From NCBI GenBank assembly GCA_964494505.1, contig CAZBRO010000020.1, positions 36,295-100,294 on the forward strand: a stretch of 64,000 nucleotides of DNA. Reading direction: 5' to 3'. Below the pieces are notes generated by a model. It worked only from the letters and a program-made list of their open reading frames with translations, searched no databases and was not told the origin of the DNA. A program made the position numbers and the translations under genes. How positions within the stretch are numbered: position 1 is the stretch's first letter; each line of letters opens with the position of its first letter. Positions 40,984 to 48,665 of this stretch are shown here, piece by piece. This DNA comes from CAIYRG01 sp964494505 (GTDB lineage Bacteria; Pseudomonadota; Alphaproteobacteria; Micropepsales; Micropepsaceae).

Positions 40984-41475
40984 TCACCATCCCTCCACCC
41001 ATTCGGTGAGAAAGTGTGCGCTCTTCGCCACATGCTTCTCGACCGCACTGACCGTAATACCCAGTTGGTGGGCGATCTCCCGATACTTCATGCCATCCAG
41101 CCGATGCATGAGAAATATTTGCCGCGTTCGCGGGCTTAATTGAGCTAGGCCCTCCCGTACCCTCTTAAGACGTTCTTGGGCAAGCAAAGCCTCACTCTGA
41201 AGCGGTTCTTTGTCAGAAATATTTGATATATCGACCACTTCGGGGGAGCATTCGTTGCGGACTTTCCGCGACCGGTGTTCATCCAAAGCGAGATTTACGG
41301 CGGTTCGCACCAGGAACGCCGAAGGTTGCCTGACCTCATGTCGACAGCGGTACTCTTCCAGGCGGACAAAAGCGGCGTGAAGATAGTCCTCCGCCTGTGC
41401 CTGGTTACGCGTGGCCCGCACGACGCGCTTAAGAACGGCCTGCCACCATCCGGCATCGCATGGAATATCACTCAT
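40984..41475 (-). CDS. fecI: FecI-like ECF sigma factor
   Basis: 163 residues from the ATG at 41475; the longer frame from 41517 lacks a ribosome site. Region 2: WWQAVLKRVVRATRNQAQAE, DYLHAAFVRLEEY, PSAFLVRTAVNLALDEHRSR. Region 4: LAQLSPRTRQIFLMHRLDGM, KYREIAHQLGITVSAVEKHV. This is the FecI group of iron/substrate-responsive sigma factors, used with FecR and a TonB receptor. It probably activates the receptor gene and perhaps the two hydrolase genes between; I could not find a convincing shared promoter motif. Confidence 0.92.
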   Translation of the reverse strand: MSDIPCDAGWWQAVLKRVVRATRNQAQAEDYLHAAFVRLEEYRCRHEVRQPSAFLVRTAVNLALDEHRSRKVRNECSPEVVDISNISDKEPLQSEALLAQERLKRVREGLAQLSPRTRQIFLMHRLDGMKYREIAHQLGITVSAVEKHVAKSAHFLTEWVEGW

Positions 41476-41878
41476 AAAGGCCCCCCAACCCCACAATCCA
41501 CAGGCCTTCCCAAGCACGTTCCATACCGGCCGGCGGAGCCGCCCCTGGCAGCTATATTTGCGCCAAGGGCTGCTACGGCTTTCGCCGGTTCAGTTTCCAG
41601 GCGCTTCCGTTGGTTGCCTGAGGGACGTCGGCATCCATTTTGGTTGACAGGAACAAAAATGCTGCGGTTTGCCTATCAAGTAGGCACCAAAGGGAGGTAA
41701 GCCCGCCCTTGCCTATCGGTTAAGCTCGCTCGGACGCAGGCTGAGCGTAGGGGCGACCAAAGCGCGGCGACAACACGCATAAATCCTTGCCGGGGGCCGC
41801 GTCACCCACTGAGGATAAGTGGATTTCGCACGTCTTGTATTCGGCGCCCGCTCGGTGCGGATGAAGGTGGAGGGATAG
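41476..41878. other. 403-bp divergent intergenic region between the sigma factor and amidase genes
   Basis: No gene supported. A 6-bp hairpin TGCCTA/TAGGCA lies near 41670-41686. TTGACA at 41644 has no clear partner -10. The last 29 bases before and into the amidase start (41854-41882) match the leader of the alpha/beta hydrolase gene (43547-43575) at 26 positions. Confidence 0.6.
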
Positions 41879-43543
41879 ATGAAGTTCGTTTCGCTGCGTT
41901 CAAAAGCGTTTGCCAGAGTGGCTTCGGCGGCGATTGCCGCGGCTCTTATCCCCAATGCGCCGGTGGCGCAGCCCCAAGTCCCGAAGGGCAACACGGCGCC
42001 GTTTCAGGTCGTGGAGACGTCGGTCGACGAGATCCTTGCCGCCTATAAATCGGGCCGTCTGACCGCGCATCAATTGACTCAGGCTTATTTGGATCGGATC
42101 AACGCCTACAACAAGCAAGGGCCGAACATCAACGCGATCATCACGCTCAATCCCCATGCGTTGGAAGACGCCGACAAATTGGATGCCGCGTATCGGACAT
42201 CGGGTTTTGTCGGCCCGCTGCACGGCATTCCGGTTCTGGTCAAGGACGAGATCGACGTGGCCGGCTTTCCGACGACGTTGGGCTCGGTAGCCTTCAAGGA
42301 TTACCGGCCGACCAAGGACTCGTTCGTGGTCGAGAAATTGCGCAAGGCCGGCGCGATCATCATGGGTAAGACCACGCTGGGCGAGTTCGCGCTGGGCGAC
42401 ACATACGGCTCGATGTTCGGGGTCACGCGCAATCCCTATGATCCGGAACGCAATGTCGGCGGTTCGTCCGGCGGTTCCGCCGCATCGGTCAACGCAAACT
42501 TCTCCACAATTGCGTTGGCTGAAGAAACCGGGTCGTCCGTCCGCCGGCCCGCCGGGTTGAACGGGCTCGTCGGCATGCGGCCTACTCCGGGCCTCGTGAG
42601 CCGCAGCGGCATGTGGGACGGTTATCCCACTGAGGCCGCGCAAATGAGTCCGATCGCCCGCAACGTAACCGATCTCGCGCATCTCCTGGACGTTATGGTG
42701 GGTTATGACCCCGAGGATCCGCTGACCGCCGCCGGTGTTGGAAAGTACAGCGGAAGCTATATGCGGTTTCTCGACAAGAACGGATTGAAGGGTGCACGCA
42801 TCGGCATCATTCGCGAAGCCCTCGCCACGAGTTCCGAACCTCAATCGGAAGATTTCAAGAAGGTCGACGCCGTTTTCGAGAAGGACATTGCCGAATTAAA
42901 GGCAGCCGGCGCAATCATCGTCGACAATATCGAGATACCGGGGGGGTGGAAGGCGTCGCTGGCGAAACTCGGCGGCGGCAACGGCGATCCGGGCCCGAAC
43001 GACGAGGCGATGCGGCGCTATCTGGCGCGCAATCCGAACAGTCCGTTCAAGACCCGCGCGGACCTCGCCAAGGCGGTAGCGGCCAATCCGCCATATCCCA
43101 ATCCGCCGGCCCCGGAGCGCAGAAATGGCACGGTGGTTTGGAAGCCTCTCCCGCCGCCCGATTACGCCCGATATGGCCAGTACATAAAGACCAGGGATCA
43201 GTTGATGATCGCAATTCTGAAGGTGATGGCCGACAACGGGCTCGATGCCATCGTCCACAAAACCGTCGAGCATCAGGCAACCCTGATCAAGGACGGAATC
43301 AATCCGCCTTACGTAGATGGCAAGGGCATGCCCTCGGTGAATACGCCCTTGCGTTATTTGGCGGCGATGACCGTGCCTTCAGGATTTACCACCGACAATC
43401 TGCCCGTCGGCATCACCTTCTTGGGCCGGCCCTATAGCGAGCCCACGCTGCTCAAATTGGGTTATGCCTATGAGCAGGCCACGCATCACCGGCAGCCACC
43501 CAAAACGACGCCGCCTTTGACGGCCTCAGCCGCGCATCCGTAG
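41879..43543 (+). CDS. Secreted amidase (amidase-signature family)
   Basis: 554 residues, ATG at 41879 with GGTGGAGGG upstream, signal peptide ending near PNAPVAQ. Ser-cisSer-Lys triad: Lys122 (VLVKDEID), cis-Ser197 in GGSSGGS (194-200) and nucleophile Ser220 in EETGSSVRRPAG, with the expected spacings. The C-terminal part contains the substrate loop with YARYGQYIKTRDQLMIAI and the closing GFTTDNLPVGITFLGRPYSE. Exported amidases of this type hydrolyse aryl, alkyl or peptide amides in the periplasm. The setting between FecIR and a TonB receptor suggests that it processes the imported substrate. Confidence 0.92.
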   Translation: MKFVSLRSKAFARVASAAIAAALIPNAPVAQPQVPKGNTAPFQVVETSVDEILAAYKSGRLTAHQLTQAYLDRINAYNKQGPNINAIITLNPHALEDADKLDAAYRTSGFVGPLHGIPVLVKDEIDVAGFPTTLGSVAFKDYRPTKDSFVVEKLRKAGAIIMGKTTLGEFALGDTYGSMFGVTRNPYDPERNVGGSSGGSAASVNANFSTIALAEETGSSVRRPAGLNGLVGMRPTPGLVSRSGMWDGYPTEAAQMSPIARNVTDLAHLLDVMVGYDPEDPLTAAGVGKYSGSYMRFLDKNGLKGARIGIIREALATSSEPQSEDFKKVDAVFEKDIAELKAAGAIIVDNIEIPGGWKASLAKLGGGNGDPGPNDEAMRRYLARNPNSPFKTRADLAKAVAANPPYPNPPAPERRNGTVVWKPLPPPDYARYGQYIKTRDQLMIAILKVMADNGLDAIVHKTVEHQATLIKDGINPPYVDGKGMPSVNTPLRYLAAMTVPSGFTTDNLPVGITFLGRPYSEPTLLKLGYAYEQATHHRQPPKTTPPLTASAAHP

Positions 43544-43571
43544 CTTGGTGCCGATGAATGTGGAGGGATGG

Positions 43572-44852
43572 ATGAGGTCTGTTTTGTCGCGCTTCAAATT
43601 GTCGGTTGGAGCTTCGGCAGCCATAGCCGCCCTTCTCGCACTGACTTCGCTGGCAGCGCAGCCGCAAACGCAACCGGCCGGAGCACCGGCAAAGGCGGCC
43701 GCAAAGCCTCCACTGGTGATCGCAAAACAGAGCTTTTTCTTTATCGGCGGGCATTACGACGACGCGCATCGCGATCATCACATGATCGGACAGATGTTTG
43801 TCGAGTATCAAATCCCGCAAGAACTCAAACATCCCTTCCCGATCGTGATGGTCCATGGCGGTACCGCGACGGGACTGGAGTTCACCGGCACGCCCGACGG
43901 TCGCGAGGGCTGGGCGCAGTTCTTCCTGCGCCGTGGTTATGCGGTCTACGTGGTCGACCAGGTGGGGCGCGGGCGGTCGACTTATGAACCGGAAGTCTAC
44001 GGAAAGATGTCCTCTCAGACCCGGGAATATATCATGCAGCGCTTTTCCACGGTCGAGAAATTCAATATGTGGCCCCAGGCGCGTCTGCACACCCAATGGC
44101 CCGGGAAAGCGGAGCCGGGAGATCCCGCATTCGACAATTATGCTTCTTCAAATGTCCCTTCGATGGGGGATGGCGCCGCTGCGCAGGCGATGACGGTACA
44201 TGCACTCATTGCCTTGCTCGATAAGCTCGGCCCCTCGATCCTTTTCGTACATTCTCAATCGGGGCAATATGGGTGGCCGCTGGCACAGGCAAGGCCTGCG
44301 CTGGTAAAGGCCATTGTCGGGGCGGAGGCGTCGGGTCCTCCGGTGCACGATCTCGTTGTGCGCGGCGGCGAAGCGCGCAAAGGCGTGACCTTCGAGGCGT
44401 CCGCCAACCAGGATGATGCAAACGACCAGTTTCGCGATTCCCCCACGCTCAAAAGATACGGGCTCACCGATTATCCGCTGACCTATGCCCCGGCCGTGAC
44501 GGCCCAGTCGCCCCTTGCCTTCGTACGGCAGGACAAGGCCGACGGACCCGACCTGGCGAAGTGCTGGCGGCAGAAAGAGCCCGCGCGCAAACTGGTCGCG
44601 GTCGGCGATCGTCCGATCATCTATATCGCCGCGGAGGCGTCGTTTTACGCACCGTACAGCCACTGCACCGTCGCTTATCTCGAACAGGCGGGCGCCCATG
44701 TGACGTTCCTCAAACTGGCCGACGTTGGAATCCATGGCAACGGTCATATGATGATGCTGGAGAAGAACAGCGATCAAATTGCCCAGCTCATTTCGGATTG
44801 GCTGGACAAGAATATGGCCAAAGCCGAATCGGTCCAGCGTGCGGTTCATTAG
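43572..44852 (+). CDS. Secreted alpha/beta hydrolase
   Basis: 426 residues from the ATG at 43572 (TGGAGGGATGG upstream); an in-frame ATG at 43554 is possible. The signal peptide is FKLSVGASAAIAALLALTSL. Hydrolase-fold marks: oxyanion HGGTATGLEFTG, YVVDQVGRGRSTY, the nucleophile elbow SQSGQ within LFVHSQSGQYGWPLA, a late acid region and the His in VGIHGNGHMMMLEKNSDQ. The esterase substrate is unknown. It follows the amidase by 28 bases with a near-identical leader, so the two are expressed together. Confidence 0.88.
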   Translation: MRSVLSRFKLSVGASAAIAALLALTSLAAQPQTQPAGAPAKAAAKPPLVIAKQSFFFIGGHYDDAHRDHHMIGQMFVEYQIPQELKHPFPIVMVHGGTATGLEFTGTPDGREGWAQFFLRRGYAVYVVDQVGRGRSTYEPEVYGKMSSQTREYIMQRFSTVEKFNMWPQARLHTQWPGKAEPGDPAFDNYASSNVPSMGDGAAAQAMTVHALIALLDKLGPSILFVHSQSGQYGWPLAQARPALVKAIVGAEASGPPVHDLVVRGGEARKGVTFEASANQDDANDQFRDSPTLKRYGLTDYPLTYAPAVTAQSPLAFVRQDKADGPDLAKCWRQKEPARKLVAVGDRPIIYIAAEASFYAPYSHCTVAYLEQAGAHVTFLKLADVGIHGNGHMMMLEKNSDQIAQLISDWLDKNMAKAESVQRAVH

Positions 44853-45111
44853 TTGGTACGAAGGACTGCGTCCCTGGAGAGGATAAGCGGGATGCGAAGC
44901 CGCTTTCCTCATGCCTATGGATTAAGCAGCACTTGGCGCATTATTAAGCGTCGCTGACGTTCGGCGCCCCTACCGGACTGCTGCCACGGTTGTTGTGCCG
45001 TGCATGTCCAGCCGCAGCTGGTACGTATTGATGCGCAAACTCTCTCAGTACAGCTGAGGAAAAGCACATCTGCCCCGTCTACAAGAGTGGGTGACATATC
45101 GGGGTGGGCAG

Positions 45112-48100
45112 ATGTTTGTTGTGCGTCGATCATTTCGCAAAAGCTTGGCTTGCAGTGCTGCGTTCTCGGCCCTGCTGACGACCGCCGGCGCTCGCGCCGA
45201 GGATAAGGTTGCAGCCATTTATATTCCCGCAGGCGTCACTGCGCAGGCTTTACAAGAACTCGCCCGTCAGACGCAGGACAACCTTCTTTTCGCGCCAGAA
45301 ATCATCCGCGGCCTGAAATCCCGCGAATTGAAGGGCCAATACACCACCGAACAGGCAGTGCGCGAACTTTTGACGGGGACATCCCTGGAAGTTGTGCGCG
45401 ACCCGGTCGGAGCGCTCGTCATTCGGCAGAGGCTGGCCCAAAACACCGCTCCCGCGGTCCGAACGAGCGCGCTCACGCCCGCCGCTGCGCCCAGCCAGGC
45501 GACCGCCGTTGCTGCCTTGGCGCAAAATGCCGTTGTGGCGGCCAACGAGCCGGTTCCGGAACAAGTTCTTGTCACGGGTTCTCTGATCCATGGCGCTGTT
45601 GCCGTCGGCGCTCCGGTGACAAGTCTAGGCATGGCGGACTTCGTTCAGACCGGTTCACTCACCGTGGCCGATGTGCTGCGTAACGTACCGTCTGTCTTCG
45701 TAATGGCCTCCGCCAGCGTGACCAATGGCGGCGGCACCGCAAGAAATATTGCGGTCGATATACACGGACTATCCGAACCATCCAACTCCACGAACACGGG
45801 TGCCGCCAGAACGTTGATGCTCATCGACGGGTTGCGCTTTCCGGTGGGGGGAGGGTGTTCCTACGATCCATCGATCATTCCAGCACTTGCTCTGGAGCGC
45901 ATAGACGTACTGGCAGGCGGCGCCTCCGCCACTTACGGGTCGGACGCCATAGCCGGGGTGGTCAACGTCGTGCTGAAAAGGGGTTTCGACGGTGCCGAAA
46001 CCCAATTCCAAATTGGCGCGGCACAGGGCGGAGACGTCCACACACAGGCCACTCAATTGTACGGAAGGACCTGGGACGGCGGCGACATTACGGTGAGCTA
46101 TGAATGGTATAAGGTGACGCCGATCCCCGCCAGCAAACGCTCAGGTTACACCGTCGATTACACGCCCTGGGGTCTCAACAACAATACGCCATTGGCATCG
46201 TCTGTTCCGAGCACCGTCTCCATCGGTGCGCCGTCCTCCACCACGGGCACAGGCTGCACGAACTGCTACTCCGTTCCAGCAGGCCAGAACGGAGTAGGTC
46301 TGACCTGGGCGACGCTTCTCTCCCATCAAGGCGTGGCAAATGAGCTAAATCCGTATCGGAATGCGGATGGCACGCCGGCTCTGCAGCGCAATGCCGCCAC
46401 CATGACCTTCGATCAGAAGCTGTTCGATGGGGTCACCTTTTTCGCAGAGGGCTTTTATTCCAACCGCCGGGCAGAAATCGTCTATCCGCCCTTTATCACC
46501 TCCGCGGCGAAGAACGAATTCACCATAGCCGTGCCCACGAGCAACCCGTATTACCCCATTGGGGCGCCGGCCGGTTTGCGCGTCAGTTACAATATCTCTT
46601 ATGAACTGCCGCCGACCACCGACAGTTACGAACTTTCCGAGCGCTTTGCGGGTGGCTTCGACCTCGACTTGCCCTTCGACTGGAAGGGGAGGCTGAGCTA
46701 TTCGAACAACGAGGAGAAAAATTTCGCCAGTGCGTTCAACGCGGTAAACACGAACAATCTCTCTGCCGCGCTGGGCAGCACCGTGCCTGCCATCGCAGCG
46801 TCAGGCACCACCCCCGGCGTAGCGTCCTGGGTAAAACCCACAAACATTCCGTATATGAACCTATTTTGCGATCCCTTGGCGTTTACCTGCAACAGCCCGG
46901 CAACGCTGAATTACCTCTCAGGCTATAACAACACTATCTCGACCTTTCTTATCGACGAATATGCGGCGACTTTTGACGGGCCGCTTTTTTCAATTCCAGG
47001 TGGAGACGTTCGCGCAGCCGTCGGTAGCGAATATGATGTCTACAATTTCAATTCTGTTAATACCGCAAACTATAACTCCTCAGCGATCGCAAACCCGACC
47101 ATCACCCCTGTCTCCCAGGGACGAAAGGTTTGGGCCGTTTTCGGACAGATGGATGTTCCACTGGTTGGTTCGGCAAACGCGATCCCGTTCTTCGAGAAAG
47201 TCGATCTCGAGGTATCCGCTCGCTACGACCATTACAGCGATTTCGGAGGAACCACCAACCCCAAGGTTGCCCTCAACTGGAGTCCGTTTGACGACGTAAT
47301 CGTGCGGGGCTCATGGGGCAGGTCATTCCGGGCTCCGTCCTTTTCGCAGGAAGGCACTACCGCAACCGTCCAGGCATTGAATACCGCCGCGGGGGCCAGC
47401 TCCAACAGCACGCCTGCCTGCCCCACAGTGGGCGGAACGCCGGTGCCAGGTTCGATCGCCGCGGTGCTGAATCCACACTGTACCGCCGCGCTCCAATATC
47501 CCGGAGGCATCGCTATCGGTGGCGGCTCAGGCGGCGCCGCCTTCCTGCGCGGAGGGAACGGAATCCTATCGCCGGAGACGGCGAAAAATTACAGCATCGG
47601 GTTCGAGTATACGCCCACCAACGTCCTCAGCGGGCTTGATCTTCAGGCGACGTATTTCAATGTCAACATAAATAACGTCATACAGCCGTTCCAGCTCACG
47701 CTCGGCGCCGGTCTGAATGATCCGGCGACGGCGTTCACGGTAATTTTGCCTTCGAATCCGAACTTCGCGAGTTACGTCGATCAGCTGGTTCATTCACCCA
47801 CCTCGCAGGTCAGTCCCTCTCAGGCACCGAATATCGCCTTCATCAACGATTCCTCTAACCGAAATGCCGGGAGTCTGTTGGTCGACGGCATCGATTTCGT
47901 CGCATCCTATGACTGGGACATGGAGCGATTTGGCGCTTGGAACGCAGGAGTAACCGGCACGTATTTCCTGCATAACCGCACGGCTTACGCGCCCGGTGCG
48001 ACGCCTATCGAACTCTATAATAGCGTCGGCGGCAACGCCCAGAATATCCGCTTCCGGTATCGTGGACGTCTGGGTTGGGAAGAAGATGGGTGGAGCTTGA

Positions 48101-48423
48101 CCGCATTCGTCAATTATCAATCCCACTATTTCAGTAACCAAGCTCTGCCGCCGGCGCAATATCTGGCGGCATTTCCCACTTATTCCGACTTGGAGCCGTC
48201 GGTTTATACATTCGATGCGTCGCTCGGCTATAATTTTGGTGTTGGACCCGCGAACGATTACCTGAAGAATGTCAGTGTACAGTTTGTGGTCACGGATGTG
48301 ACCAACCGGCTGCCGCCCTTTATGTACCGGGTGGCGACAACCGGCGGGAATCCAGCCGCATTCGATATCAGCGACAGTCCCGTGGGGCGTGTGTTTACGC
48401 TGGTTATCTCCAAGTCGTGGTGA
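45112..48423 (+). CDS. TonB-dependent outer membrane receptor with STN signalling domain
   Basis: 1103 residues from the ATG at 45112 with a signal peptide ending ARAED. Residues 28-100 are an STN (secretin/TonB short N-terminal) domain (VTAQALQELARQTQDNLLFA, GQYTTEQAVRELLTGTSLEV), found only in receptors that signal to a FecR protein. The plug follows (VPEQVLVTGSLI, DGLRFPVGGGCSY, RIDVLAGGASATYGSDAIAG), and then a 22-strand barrel ending in FTLVISKSW with the terminal aromatic residue. It takes up a large substrate with TonB energy and reports occupancy to FecR/FecI. It is probably the third gene of the amidase-hydrolase-receptor operon, though 260 bases separate it from the hydrolase. Confidence 0.94.
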   Translation: MFVVRRSFRKSLACSAAFSALLTTAGARAEDKVAAIYIPAGVTAQALQELARQTQDNLLFAPEIIRGLKSRELKGQYTTEQAVRELLTGTSLEVVRDPVGALVIRQRLAQNTAPAVRTSALTPAAAPSQATAVAALAQNAVVAANEPVPEQVLVTGSLIHGAVAVGAPVTSLGMADFVQTGSLTVADVLRNVPSVFVMASASVTNGGGTARNIAVDIHGLSEPSNSTNTGAARTLMLIDGLRFPVGGGCSYDPSIIPALALERIDVLAGGASATYGSDAIAGVVNVVLKRGFDGAETQFQIGAAQGGDVHTQATQLYGRTWDGGDITVSYEWYKVTPIPASKRSGYTVDYTPWGLNNNTPLASSVPSTVSIGAPSSTTGTGCTNCYSVPAGQNGVGLTWATLLSHQGVANELNPYRNADGTPALQRNAATMTFDQKLFDGVTFFAEGFYSNRRAEIVYPPFITSAAKNEFTIAVPTSNPYYPIGAPAGLRVSYNISYELPPTTDSYELSERFAGGFDLDLPFDWKGRLSYSNNEEKNFASAFNAVNTNNLSAALGSTVPAIAASGTTPGVASWVKPTNIPYMNLFCDPLAFTCNSPATLNYLSGYNNTISTFLIDEYAATFDGPLFSIPGGDVRAAVGSEYDVYNFNSVNTANYNSSAIANPTITPVSQGRKVWAVFGQMDVPLVGSANAIPFFEKVDLEVSARYDHYSDFGGTTNPKVALNWSPFDDVIVRGSWGRSFRAPSFSQEGTTATVQALNTAAGASSNSTPACPTVGGTPVPGSIAAVLNPHCTAALQYPGGIAIGGGSGGAAFLRGGNGILSPETAKNYSIGFEYTPTNVLSGLDLQATYFNVNINNVIQPFQLTLGAGLNDPATAFTVILPSNPNFASYVDQLVHSPTSQVSPSQAPNIAFINDSSNRNAGSLLVDGIDFVASYDWDMERFGAWNAGVTGTYFLHNRTAYAPGATPIELYNSVGGNAQNIRFRYRGRLGWEEDGWSLTAFVNYQSHYFSNQALPPAQYLAAFPTYSDLEPSVYTFDASLGYNFGVGPANDYLKNVSVQFVVTDVTNRLPPFMYRVATTGGNPAAFDISDSPVGRVFTLVISKSW

Positions 48424-48665
48424 ACTTTCCCGGAGATGGAGCCTGGAAGACTGGAAATTTGAGAGCCTTCCCTCGCTGTTGACGTGAGGGCGTTTCTCGG
48501 ATCGCCGAAGGCTAGAGATTCCCGGCTCCGTCATGATGGCGGGCTGACTGCGCCATTGCGATTTGGCAGCATGACCGGCGCCCTTGTTGCCGATTGCGCC
48601 ATGCCGTCGTTCCTTATAGCAGCCTTTAGGCCAAGCCCCGCCTTTTCGGCGTGCTTTGTCGAAGC

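Noticed and set aside
45050..45085. Possible ECF promoter before the TonB receptor (GGAAAA and GTCTA)
   Set aside because: The spacing is 2-3 bases too short for a usual ECF promoter and the motif is not seen before the amidase gene.
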